This document shows positions 16,619 through 24,670 of a DNA stretch of 64,000 nt, one piece after another. How positions within the stretch are numbered: the stretch's first letter is position 1; each line of letters opens with the position of its first letter. The position numbers and the translations under genes were made by a program. The DNA comes from 55-13 sp964501275 (GTDB lineage: Bacteria; Armatimonadota; Fimbriimonadia; Fimbriimonadales; Fimbriimonadaceae), in contig CAZCSP010000003.1 in the NCBI GenBank assembly GCA_964501275.1, positions 62,001 to 126,000 on the forward strand, in the 5' to 3' direction. The notes under the pieces are model-generated. The model was not told where the DNA came from, searched no databases, and saw only the letters and a list, made by a program, of their open reading frames with translations.

Positions 16619-17185
16619 TCAAAGCTGGCGAGGCAGAAGGCTGATCACCCAGATCACGATTGCGGCGACCGGACCCACATAAACCGTCGCCCAGATCGCG
16701 CCCCAGAAAAGGGAAAGCCCGAGCCGCCCTTCGCAGTGGTGGTCGTCGTTCACGGCCCGGGCAAACATTCCGCCAATGGACGCAAAGAGCAGCAAGGCGA
16801 TCGCGGGAACCACGAACTCGATCAGGACCAAGAACGCCAATCCCAGCAGGAGGAACGCGATAATGGCCATAAAGATCGTTAAGCAACCTTCGTCAAACCA
16901 ACACCCGGCATCCCAAGGTGGGTTTAGCCACTCAAGCCAAGACTTGGTCCTTTCCCCACCGTTGCCGATCCAATCCGCATCGTCCTCTACCTTGTGGCCC
17001 CGGAACAGGAGCACGGTGATCGCAATCACCCAAACCAGCCACCAAGTTCCCAGAACAAGCTCCGCCTCGATCAACCGGGGCAGCCTCGACGCCACCGGAA
17101 TCAGAACCGCCGAGAGAATCAGGCACAGCGAAACCAACAGCACAATCGGCTTGCGAGATACTTTTGGTCGTTGTGGCGGTTGCAT
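16619..17185 (-). CDS. Hypothetical polytopic membrane protein
   Basis: A protein of 188 residues with about four hydrophobic helices: two near the N-terminus (around IVLLVSLCLILSAVLIPVA and TWWLVWVIAITVLLF) and two or three near the C-terminus. Between them lies a polar loop with two Cys (WDAGCWFDEGCL). It ends in basic LLPRQL. I chose ATG 17185; an upstream ATG at 17251 would add 22 residues. No family is recognised. It is divergent from the SRPBCC-DoxX gene. Confidence 0.6.
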   Translation of the reverse strand: MQPPQRPKVSRKPIVLLVSLCLILSAVLIPVASRLPRLIEAELVLGTWWLVWVIAITVLLFRGHKVEDDADWIGNGGERTKSWLEWLNPPWDAGCWFDEGCLTIFMAIIAFLLLGLAFLVLIEFVVPAIALLLFASIGGMFARAVNDDHHCEGRLGLSLFWGAIWATVYVGPVAAIVIWVISLLPRQL

Positions 17186-17282
17186 CAAGTTGATGCTGAT
17201 ATACGGGTCGTGTCCAAGGTGCGTTGCAGGCCCGACCCTTCTGAAATACAAAAAGCAGGCTCAAGTTTCTGAACTTTCAATA

Positions 17283-17288
17283 TATAAT
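17283..17288 (+). promoter_or_regulatory. Perfect TATAAT 7 nt before the start codon
   Basis: The consensus -10 box ends at 17288 and the ATG is at 17295, the distance expected between a -10 box and +1. The mRNA would begin at or next to the start codon. No Shine-Dalgarno is present. Confidence 0.55.
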
Positions 17289-17294
17289 GAAAGT

Positions 17295-18245
17295 ATGAAG
17301 TCGGCGATCTACGTCGAGGCGCATATCAAAGGGGACCTGGAGGATGTTTGGGAGAAGACCCAAAATCCGAAGCTCCATGAAAAATGGGACTTGCGGTTCT
17401 CCCAGATCGACTACCTTCCGCATGACTCGGGCAAGCCCCAACTGTTTGAGTATCGGACTCGAATAGGACTGGGGCTCGAGATAGGGGGCCAAGGCGAAAC
17501 CGTCGGGCAGAAGCTGGACAGCGCGTCCCGCACCTCAGCCCTGAAGTTCTGGTCCGACGATCCGCGCTCCTTGATCCGCGTCGGATCTGGGTATTGGAAG
17601 TATGAGGCGAGTCAGGAAGGCGTTCGGTTCTACACCGCCTACGACTACAAGACCCGGTTTGGAGCATTGGGACGTTGGGTGGACCGCCTCCTGTTTCGAC
17701 CCTTGATCGGCTGGGCGACGGCTTGGAGCTTTGACCGCCTTCGGATTTGGATCGAGGACGGGATCGAGCCTCGAATCTCATTTGAGCGAGCCCTCACCCA
17801 CGCTCTTTGCCGAGGCGCCCTCGCCTTCACTTGGCTCTATCACGGCTTGGTACCCAAAATTCTCTTTCCGAGCGTCAACGAGCTGCAGATACTCCGTTCC
17901 GCCCCGTTGATGTCGAACGCTAGCCCCTCCACTGCCGCCTTTGTTGGACTTCTTGAGGTGGCTTGGGCGGTAGCTCTTTTGCTCACTTGGAATCGGCGCG
18001 GAGTGTTGGGAGCCAACGCCATCCTCGCCCTTGGTCTCAATGCGGTTGTCCTCTGGCAACCCTCGACCCTGACGGAGCCTTTCACCCCCGTCACTCTAAA
18101 CCTATGCATGTTCACGCTATCGATCGTCGGCTGGCTTGCGAGCCGCAACTTGCCCTCAGCGAGACGCTGTCTGAGAAAGCCTCCTCAGGAAAATCCATCT
18201 ACCAGGAAGCGATGGGAGCAGAGTTCGACCGTCTGCATCCGATGA
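17295..18245 (+). CDS. SRPBCC-domain / DoxX-like fusion protein
   Basis: A 316-residue protein. Residues ~1-150 look like an SRPBCC (START-like) ligand-binding domain: HIKGDLEDVWEKTQNPKLHEKWDLRF, with later strands such as GGQGETVG and KYEASQEGVRFYTAYDY. From ~165 come four hydrophobic helices (LCRGALAFTWLYHGLVPKIL..., AAFVGLLEVAWAVALLLTW) of DoxX-like type. The last ~30 residues overlap the next gene and are low-quality sequence. The upstream frame is open but not coding-like. The function is unknown; SRPBCC suggests binding of a hydrophobic ligand. Confidence 0.75.
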   Translation: MKSAIYVEAHIKGDLEDVWEKTQNPKLHEKWDLRFSQIDYLPHDSGKPQLFEYRTRIGLGLEIGGQGETVGQKLDSASRTSALKFWSDDPRSLIRVGSGYWKYEASQEGVRFYTAYDYKTRFGALGRWVDRLLFRPLIGWATAWSFDRLRIWIEDGIEPRISFERALTHALCRGALAFTWLYHGLVPKILFPSVNELQILRSAPLMSNASPSTAAFVGLLEVAWAVALLLTWNRRGVLGANAILALGLNAVVLWQPSTLTEPFTPVTLNLCMFTLSIVGWLASRNLPSARRCLRKPPQENPSTRKRWEQSSTVCIR

Positions 18246-18865
18246 TTCAGCGAAGATTCGGCTTCAGCAGCGCCGACCAGGTCGCTTCCATCGGCAAGGG
18301 CCGGATGTCGTCGGTAAGGCATGGACGCCTATTCACCTACCCTTTCCTGCTGTGCGGAAGTTGGCGCAGGATTATGTTTCCAGAGCAGGGGACGGACATT
18401 CCTTTCCAGATCGAAAACTACGCCTATCGGGATGAGTTGGGCCGAGAAACCGTGACGTGGATACGGAAATTCGCAACCCGCAAGCCACGCCGGTTCGACG
18501 CCTATATGATTCTTAGCTCCGAGCGGGGCCACATCGTGGACTACCTGGGGACTCACCAGCACTTGGCGGTGGACCTGCATTTGAGCGTTGCAGGCAATGG
18601 CGGCCTGCGGTTGATCTCTGGCGATCAACGATTCTACGAAGGGTGGCTCGGCTTCAAGTTTCCCCTCGCCTTCAGCGGTATTGCCGATGTGTGCGAATGG
18701 TACGACGACAACTTGGACAAGTACCGGATTCGCGTAGAGATCACCAACAAAACCTGGGGATTCCTCTTTGGCTACGAGGGGACGTTCGACGTAGATTGGC
18801 GGAAAGTAGAACCAAACTACGTTCCCCAAGACTTGCTTCCGAGAAGGGTTGAGCGCAGGGAATGA
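18104..18865 (+). CDS. DUF4166-family protein
   Basis: A protein of ~253 residues matching the DUF4166 pattern: an N-terminal block SIYQEAMGAEFDRLHP, a central DIPFQIENYAYRDELGRE and WIRKF, and a C-terminal EWYDDNLDKYRIRVEI then FLFGYEGTFDV. It is probably a beta-rich ligand-binding domain; the role is unknown. The start is uncertain: ATG 18104 includes the whole domain and overlaps the DoxX gene by 142 nt, while ATG 18212 would overlap by 34 nt but trim the domain. DoxX-like and DUF4166 segments occur together elsewhere, so the pair probably acts together. Confidence 0.72.
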   Translation: MHVHAIDRRLACEPQLALSETLSEKASSGKSIYQEAMGAEFDRLHPMIQRRFGFSSADQVASIGKGRMSSVRHGRLFTYPFLLCGSWRRIMFPEQGTDIPFQIENYAYRDELGRETVTWIRKFATRKPRRFDAYMILSSERGHIVDYLGTHQHLAVDLHLSVAGNGGLRLISGDQRFYEGWLGFKFPLAFSGIADVCEWYDDNLDKYRIRVEITNKTWGFLFGYEGTFDVDWRKVEPNYVPQDLLPRRVERRE

Positions 18866-18964
18866 AGTCGTTACGTCCTTGTTGAGCACCTCGCTCCCGC
18901 TGCGGTTCATCTAAACCAAACGCCGCAAAACCCTAAAACCGCAACGCCGTCCCCAAAAAGGCTG

Positions 18965-18970
18965 TATAGT
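18965..18970 (+). promoter_or_regulatory. TATAGT 7 nt before the radical SAM start
   Basis: A -10-like box with its last base 7 nt before ATG 18977 in an A/T-rich run (ATATATATG). No Shine-Dalgarno is present, so the mRNA is probably leaderless. Confidence 0.5.
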
Positions 18971-18976
18971 ATATAT

Positions 18977-19813
18977 ATGTCTACCATACAGGCATCGCTG
19001 TTTGAGTTGCCGCAGGTGCGGACGCCGACTCGGCATGGGCGCACTTTTGTGCGGTCTGTGGAGGTGAAGTCGATTCTCACCCGGCCGACGGGGCGGATCA
19101 AGGACTTCGACTACTCCCTCAACCCCTACCGAGGCTGTGGGTTTGGGTGCAGCTATTGCTATGCGGCGTTCTTTGTCCCCGACGACGTGAGCCGGGATGC
19201 TTGGGGCGAGTGGGTGGAGGTCAAGGAGAACGCAGTCGCTTCCTTGGCAAGGCACAAGGACCTGGGAGGGGCGAAGATTCTGATGAGTTCGGCGACCGAT
19301 CCATACCAGCCTCTGGAAGCGGTGACCGGGCTGTCGAGGGCGATTCTGGAGCATCTGGCGGATCGATTTGATCAGCCGGAGTTGGTGATCCAGACGAGAG
19401 GCCCCTTGGTCACTCGCGACATCGACGTCTTCAAGCGATTCAAGAAGATTCGCGTCAACATGAGTGTAACCACCGACAGCGACGAAATCCGAAAGCGCTT
19501 CGAGCCTGCTTGCGCCAGCATCGAGCGGAGGCTGGATGCGCTACGGGAATTGATTGCGGCGGGGATCAGCATCGGCGTGAGCGTCTCCCCCATGCTTCCC
19601 ATCGAAGACCCCATCGGCTTCGCCAGAACCCTCCGCGAACTCAAGGCCGACCGCTATTGGATGTCCTATTTCCATTCGGCAGATCGACTGTTTGCCAGCA
19701 ACACGGGCAAGAAGGCGCTTGAGATCGCCAAAGAGATGGGCTGGAATCAGGCCAAGTTCGAGCGGACTCGGCAGGTGTTGGAGCAGTTGGTGGCAACGGG
19801 CTTTGGGCACTAG
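18977..19813 (+). CDS. Radical SAM protein, SPL/Rv2578c-like
   Basis: A 278-residue radical SAM protein. The cluster motif CGFGCSYC gives Cys54, Cys58 and Cys61 (C-x3-C-x2-C), preceded by SLNPYRGC, typical of the family annotated as spore photoproduct lyase-like or Rv2578c-like. The SAM-binding barrel continues with SATDPYQPLE, LVIQTRGPLVTRDID, RVNMSVTTD and GVSVSPMLP. Members without the SPL C-terminal cysteine, as here, are not proven photolyases, so the reaction is unknown. An ACGGC-type repeat precedes it. Confidence 0.92.
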   Translation: MSTIQASLFELPQVRTPTRHGRTFVRSVEVKSILTRPTGRIKDFDYSLNPYRGCGFGCSYCYAAFFVPDDVSRDAWGEWVEVKENAVASLARHKDLGGAKILMSSATDPYQPLEAVTGLSRAILEHLADRFDQPELVIQTRGPLVTRDIDVFKRFKKIRVNMSVTTDSDEIRKRFEPACASIERRLDALRELIAAGISIGVSVSPMLPIEDPIGFARTLRELKADRYWMSYFHSADRLFASNTGKKALEIAKEMGWNQAKFERTRQVLEQLVATGFGH

Positions 19814-19866
19814 GCGTTTGGTTTTGGGCGGTCTGCCTAATTGCCCAACACCAAATGCCTAGTGCC
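19806..19866. repeat. Palindrome between the radical SAM and isomerase genes
   Basis: GGGCACTAGGCGTTTGGT is answered by ACCAAATGCCTAGTGCC, giving a long hairpin that starts inside the radical SAM stop region. It may terminate that transcript. Related wording (TTGGGC...GCCCAA) occurs at 22678-22770. Confidence 0.65.
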
Positions 19867-19887
19867 AGCCAGTAAAATCCGCCCGAT

Positions 19888-20760
19888 ATGTTGACGACGC
19901 GAACGGGTGGTTTTTCGATTGGGTTTCGGCGGGGTTGGAGTGATTGGCAGAAGGACTTGGGGGCCTTGATCGAGTGGGCCAAGGCGAATGAGCTGGGAGT
20001 GATCGACTTGGGTCGGGATGGCGATACTTCAGCTAAACAGGTTACCGATGCCGGGCTGAAGGTGGGATCGGTTGATCTGGCTGAGTGGCAGTCGATGATC
20101 TCTGCCGACCCGATCAAACGGAAAGACGCGGTGCAGAAGAATGCCGCTTATGTCGAGGCCTGTGCGGTGGGCGGGGCTTACAACCATTTCCTGGTGATGT
20201 TGCCCGAGGACGCCAGCAAGCCGAGGAGCGAGAATTTTGGTTATATGGTCGAGAGCCTGAACGAGCTGGCTCCCCACTTGGAGAAGCATGGAGCCAAGCT
20301 GGTGATCGAGGGTTGGCCGGGGCCGGGGGCCCTATGTTGCACGCCGGAGGGCTACCGGGCGTGCTTTGAGCAGTGTCCCTCCAAGTCGATTGGCGTCAAC
20401 TATGATCCCTCTCACTTGGTAAGGATGGGGATAGACGCGATCCGGTTTGTGGAGGAGTTCAAGGATCGGGTCTATCACATCCATGGGAAGGACACGGAGA
20501 TCATCGACGATGCTCTCTATGAATTCGGGACCGAGCAGCCGGCGACTTTTGCCAAGGGCCACGGCTTTGGGGCGCACCATTGGCGGTACACCATTCCGGG
20601 CCATGGCGGAATCCGGTGGGGAAGAGCGTTCCAGGTTTTGGCCGAGAACGGCTACCAGGGCGCGGTTTCCATTGAGTTAGAGGACGAGAACTTCAATGGC
20701 TCTGAGGCCGGAGAGAAGCAGGGGATTCTGTTTGGAGCGGCGTTCTTGGCGGGGGTGTAA
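19888..20760 (+). CDS. Sugar phosphate isomerase/epimerase (TIM barrel)
   Basis: A 290-residue xylose-isomerase-like TIM-barrel protein. Metal-ligand strands are recognisable: KLVIEGWPGPG (Glu), GVNYDPSHLVRMG (Asp/His), VYHIHGKDTEII (His) and AVSIELEDENF (Glu). Family members isomerise or epimerise sugars such as inosose, tagatose or erythrose derivatives; the substrate cannot be read here. TAAAAT lies 10 nt before the ATG. It is isolated, with no sugar operon nearby. Confidence 0.87.
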   Translation: MLTTRTGGFSIGFRRGWSDWQKDLGALIEWAKANELGVIDLGRDGDTSAKQVTDAGLKVGSVDLAEWQSMISADPIKRKDAVQKNAAYVEACAVGGAYNHFLVMLPEDASKPRSENFGYMVESLNELAPHLEKHGAKLVIEGWPGPGALCCTPEGYRACFEQCPSKSIGVNYDPSHLVRMGIDAIRFVEEFKDRVYHIHGKDTEIIDDALYEFGTEQPATFAKGHGFGAHHWRYTIPGHGGIRWGRAFQVLAENGYQGAVSIELEDENFNGSEAGEKQGILFGAAFLAGV

Positions 20761-20859
20761 AGGTTTTGCTCGTAGTCGTCGCTCCTTCCGGAGTCCAAAG
20801 TTCGGATCCTCAGACTCCAAACGGGTAGAGCCTACAATCTCAAACCCCTCCATCCCCAA

Positions 20860-20944
20860 CCCCTTCCTCCCCGACCTTCGGGGGAGGAAGGGGCTTTCCG
20901 GACTCCCTCTCCTCCAAGACGAACCACTTGGAAGAGGGGGAGTC
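20860..20944. terminator. Two strong hairpins between convergent genes (repeat family 3 type)
   Basis: CCCCTTCCTCCCC and GGGGAGGAAGGGG form a 13-bp perfect stem (20860-20893). A second hairpin runs from GACTCCCTCTCCTCCAAG to CTTGGAAGAGGGGGAGTC (20901-20944). They lie between the ends of two convergent genes, so a terminator role is plausible. The sequence matches other CTTCCTCC-type palindromes at 31431 and 43976. Confidence 0.6.
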
Positions 20945-20951
20945 TTCAACC

Positions 20952-21614
20952 CTAATCTGCCGTCTTTTCAATCGCAATCGACAACTGGTTGGTGAAGCGG
21001 TATTTCAGCTTGGTAGCCCGGGTGATTTCGTCGAGGGCGTATTTGAGGGAGGTGTTGATGAGGAAGGCGTCCAGCTTGAAGGCGGGGACGTCCTCAGCGA
21101 TCTCGATACTGACTCCGGCTTGCTTGGCCAAAAGGTCCATCACCTCGCGAATCTCCCTCTTCTGTAAACGAGTCGTCACGCGCTTGGCGAGGACGGTGGT
21201 GGGGAGAGTTCCCTTTGGCTTGGCGGGCTCGGGCTTGGCAGCCGGGAGCTTCATGGTCACCACAGGCTGGGGCTTGGGCTCTTCCACCTTTTCCTCGATG
21301 ACCGGTTTGGGCTCTACGACGGGGGCCTTGTTCGAGATGTAATAGATGTCTTTTTGCAGCTCGTACTTGAGGTTGGCGTTCTTGCAGATGATGGTCAGGG
21401 CCTGGTCGAAGCTCACTTTGTCGAGCGACAGATAGAGCACGAACCGGACGCCGGGGTTCAGGACGTAGTTCTTGCCCGACTGCTTGAACAGGTCGTGGAT
21501 GACGGATCGAACGTCGTCGCCCTTGGCATTGACGCTGACGGTCGGTTTGGCTTCCTGGGCGAATCCGGAGACGGCCAAACTCGCGAGAATGATTCCTAAT
21601 AAAATGCGTTTCAT
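20952..21614 (-). CDS. Exported protein with two STN-like (secretin N0) domains
   Basis: A 220-residue protein. A signal peptide covers ~1-19 (KRILLGIILASLAVSGFAQ). An STN-like module follows (~25-95: VSVNAKGDDVRSVIHDLFKQ, then DKVSFDQALTIICKNANLKY, ending IYYISNK), then a Pro/Glu/Lys-rich linker, then a second degenerate copy (~145-218: REIREVMDLLAKQAGVSIEI and NTSLKYALDEITRATKLKYR). STN domains occur at the start of secretins and TonB receptors. No channel domain is present, so it may be an adaptor in the periplasm. It is 19 nt downstream of the zinc-finger gene, so they probably form an operon. Confidence 0.8.
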   Translation of the reverse strand: MKRILLGIILASLAVSGFAQEAKPTVSVNAKGDDVRSVIHDLFKQSGKNYVLNPGVRFVLYLSLDKVSFDQALTIICKNANLKYELQKDIYYISNKAPVVEPKPVIEEKVEEPKPQPVVTMKLPAAKPEPAKPKGTLPTTVLAKRVTTRLQKREIREVMDLLAKQAGVSIEIAEDVPAFKLDAFLINTSLKYALDEITRATKLKYRFTNQLSIAIEKTAD

Positions 21615-21633
21615 CTTTTCTTTTCCTCCTGCT

Positions 21634-22587
21634 CTAGGGGTTGTAAACCTTGATTCCTCCGCCCTTGGGAGCGGCGGGGCGGACGGCTCGGCGAACTGGC
21701 TGGCGTCGAACGACTCTTCGGGGGGCGACCTTCTTGGCGGGCGTTTTGTTAACCACGGGCTTGGCGGGTGCAGGCTTGGCCGGTGGCGCGGGCTCTACGG
21801 GAGTCGGGGCTTCAAACTGGGTGGCCGAAAGGGCGCCGGCGCTTTCTCCGATTCCCTGGGCGGCTAGAGCTCCTTCTTCTACGGTTGGTCCTGGTTCGGG
21901 AGTGGATGGCGTTGGCTCGACCGGGTTGGGCGGGGTGACAGTCGCGCTTTCGCTGATCGAAGGCGTGGTCGGTTCCTCAGGAGTAGTCGTCTCGTTTTGA
22001 GCGACGACGGTTGGCGACAGGGTCGAGGCGCCGTTCTCGGTCGGGGTTTCGACAGCTGCGGGTTTGGCGCCCTGTTCCGTAGCGGCAGCAGGTCCGAGAG
22101 TGGTGGAGGCGCTCAGCTTGGGTCCAAAGAGTTGAGCGATGTTGTCGGAGAAGGTGCTCATTCCCACCAAAACGGCAGCCAGGGCAAGAGAGTAGGCCAG
22201 GGGCTTCCATTGGCTGGGCTTTTTGGCGGCCTTGGGCTTTGGTTCGGGCTCGGTGGGTGCGACGACGGCAAGAGGCTCTTCCCTTACCGGCTCCGTCGCG
22301 GGCTCCAGCATCTGCTGTAGCGACTTCTTGCGGAGAGCGGTGGAGATGCTCTTGGCCTTGGTCGCCTCTGCTTCCTGGGCGATCTTCTCAAAATCGACGA
22401 CGGCCTTGGGCTTGGTCAGCAAGGCCCGCAGTTCGCTGCGACGCTCGCTGAGGACGTCTTTGCAGCCAGGGCAGCCCGCAATGTGCTCCTCCAACTGCTC
22501 CATAGCTTCTTGCGACAGTCCGCTCCCGGCGAGAAAGTTGCCGATCTGGGCCTGCGCGATTTGGCACTCTATGTTTTCAACCTGCAT
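21634..22587 (-). CDS. Anti-sigma-like zf-HC2 protein with Pro-rich periplasmic tail
   Basis: A 317-residue single-pass protein. The N-terminus has a zf-HC2-type zinc site: Cys8, then His in LEEHIAGCPGCKDVL. A charged linker follows, one membrane helix (around LAYSLALAAVLVGMSTF), and a long Pro/Thr/Glu/Ala-rich extracytoplasmic tail ending in a basic segment (KKVAPRRVVRRQPVRRAVR). zf-HC2 proteins often hold ECF sigma factors, but none is adjacent; the co-operonic partner is the STN protein. It could be an envelope-stress sensor or a TonB-like spanning protein. Confidence 0.72.
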   Translation of the reverse strand: MQVENIECQIAQAQIGNFLAGSGLSQEAMEQLEEHIAGCPGCKDVLSERRSELRALLTKPKAVVDFEKIAQEAEATKAKSISTALRKKSLQQMLEPATEPVREEPLAVVAPTEPEPKPKAAKKPSQWKPLAYSLALAAVLVGMSTFSDNIAQLFGPKLSASTTLGPAAATEQGAKPAAVETPTENGASTLSPTVVAQNETTTPEEPTTPSISESATVTPPNPVEPTPSTPEPGPTVEEGALAAQGIGESAGALSATQFEAPTPVEPAPPAKPAPAKPVVNKTPAKKVAPRRVVRRQPVRRAVRPAAPKGGGIKVYNP

Positions 22588-22677
22588 ATCTGAGAACCTA
22601 CTTTAGGTTTTTTCCCTTTGGCCAAAATTGGCCTAGTAGGATTGTCGGGATGCGGGCTGGGATCTTTAGGGGGACGG

Positions 22678-22770
22678 CGTTGGGCTTTGGGTTTTGGGGT
22701 TTGGGGCGGATTGGACCCGTGAGGCGAATTAAGACCCAATGCCCAAAGCCTATTGCCCAACGCCTTCCCC
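22678..22770. repeat. Palindrome after tandem paralogue 3
   Basis: GGCGTTGGGCTTTGGG and CCCAAAGCCTATTGCCCAACGCC are inverted arms around a ~50-bp spacer. It sits between the stop of paralogue 3 and the start of the zf-HC2 gene and could end the upstream transcript. Confidence 0.6.
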
Positions 22771-24179
22771 CTACCTCTTCAAAAGCGGCGGCGCTTTCTC
22801 GGGGTAGAAGAAGTGGAGGACCTCGTCTACGTTCTGGTTCCTCATGCCGGTGCCGGGGTAATACTTGACGCCCTTGTCGTCCACCTCGTCGCGGCCCACG
22901 CTCCATATCTTGAAGCCGTCTCCTTTCCGGTCATAGCGCATTGGCTTGCCGTCCATGGGGTCGATAGCGAGGTTGCCGTATTTTGAGAGGTCGTTGGGGA
23001 GACCGCTTGGGCGGTCTTGGAGGAGGCGGATGGCGAGGAGGGACAGGCGGTGACGGGTTTGGAATAGGCCGGCAGAGTTGGCGAACTGGCCGAAAAGGGG
23101 GAAGAGCGTCTGGTTGAGGTAGTTCAGGGCCGAATCGTCATTCTCTAGAGACTTTTCAACAGTCGCCATCGCATCCTGGATTCCTTTCCAGTCGGTGTTC
23201 GACGAGGGCATCTGCTCATACGACTTCCGCCAAAGCTCCAAATACTTAACCTCGAGCATCCGCCGCACCGCCGGGTCGCCGAATGTGATGCGGTCGATGG
23301 GATCCGGCGGTGGAGGACCTGTCGCGAAACCATCGTCTTCCATGAAATTGCCTCCATGTCCAAAGAGTTCAGTCCGGCTTCGCAGTTTCTGAATGGCAAC
23401 TCTCGACATAATCAATTCCCCCGCCATAGACCACTTGATGTCGAACTCCCCAGGCAACGCCTCCAGCATCTTGCGAGCCTCGGCAAGAGCCGGTTGGTTT
23501 GCTTTGATCGCTTCCAAGTGGTTTTCCAAAGCGACACGGCCGATGGAGTCGATGGCAACCCCCACCAGAGCGGCGATGATCGTGGGCTCCTCCATGCACA
23601 GCCGGCCAAGGTAAAAGTAGATCGCAACGCCGCGAGGCTTCCCGCGTAGTCCTGCCGCTTGACAAGCACGCGAGACTTGACGGCTTGCCATTGGCCGATC
23701 TCTTTGAGGGAGGCAAGCTCCGGGAACGTCAACTCCGCCCCCAGACTGTAGTCACGCTGGAAGTCGAGCCTACGATACTTGGCGATCCGATCTGCTTTAG
23801 CCAGCAGCGGGGTGAGCTTGGCGATGGTTTCGGTGATGATCGGCTGGTCCTCTGGCAATTGGCCACTTCTGGTCACCAAGGCGGTGCGGGCGCCACTGTA
23901 GCCGGGGGCCTTCTTCGCTTCTGTGAAGTCGCGGATGATCTCTTCCAGCAGGTCCTTGGCGTTCTGCCCTGGCGGGATGGGCGGGTTGGGGGACAGGTCT
24001 TCTGGCTCCACGGGGACGCCCATCTTCTTGAGCGCCGCCAACTCGTTGGGAAGCTGGTCGCCGATCTTCCCGACTTGGCACTTGATCCAGCCGCAGGCGA
24101 GCATGAGGGAGAGGCAGGGGAGCCCGACGCATCCGACGCAGGAGATTTTCCACCAGTTCTTAGAGCGCCTCTCATCCAT
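22771..24179 (-). pseudogene. Tandem paralogue 3: TM protein with pseudopilin-like tail, frameshifted
   Basis: Third member of a tandem family. The first frame starts at ATG 24179 (MDERRSKNWWKISC) and the second runs to the stop at 22771. Alignment by eye with paralogue 2 needs a change of frame near 23598-23606: the first frame reads ...LRSTFTLAG and the second continues RLCMEEPTIIAALVG. One missing base would explain it; a sequencing error or -1 slippage is also possible, but no classic slippery heptamer is visible. The C-terminus keeps the family signature LPNDLSKYGNLAIDPMDGKP, then FKIWSVG. Both halves look otherwise undecayed. Confidence 0.75.
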
Positions 24180-24670
24180 ATCGAGAAGACGCGAGTGAGG
24201 CGGTGGTTTGATCGGCGGCATTGTGGAGACCCCTCTATCAATGCCAACACGTTCGCTTCGGGGCAACGCCTGATCTCGCTCGCAGCTTCCAGCAGTTCGC
24301 GTCCATCCATCCCGAAGGGATCATGCTCGACAGCGAAGGGTCAGGCGAAGCCGCCACCCTGGTAACTGCCACCCAATCTCTCCAACCCCAACGGGGTTGC
24401 ACTCTCCGAGCTTTTATCGTGCAACCCTTTCAGGGTTGTGGATACTTGGGCGACGTTTACCAGGGTGGCGCGGCCCTGGTTTCGAAAAATGAGAACGCCT
24501 CAGGCAGACGGGGCCACGCTACCCTTCGCTGTCGAGCCGAACCCCTTCGGGGTGAATCAAGAAACGAAGCCCCGAAACAAGACAAATGAAGCTTGGCAAG
24601 CTACTCCCGGATCTTCGATTCCCCTTCGGCGGGGCAGGCAAGCATTTAATAGACCTCTGTGATGCAGGGG
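24180..24670. other. Gene-free stretch with several small hairpins
   Basis: The 491-bp gap between paralogues 2 and 3 holds several small palindromes: CAACCCCAACGGGGTTG, CAACCCTTTCAGGGTTG, CCACCCTGGTAA...TTACCAGGGTGG and CCCCTTCGGGGT. At 24583-24606, GACAAATGAAGCTTGGCAAGC matches the terminal repeat of the 179-bp element at 49182-49360, but no second end is found. I see no gene. Confidence 0.65.

Noticed and set aside
16776..17294. A long open frame ahead of the SRPBCC-DoxX gene
   Set aside because: It is antisense to a membrane protein gene with good hydrophobic pattern, and its composition is not protein-like.
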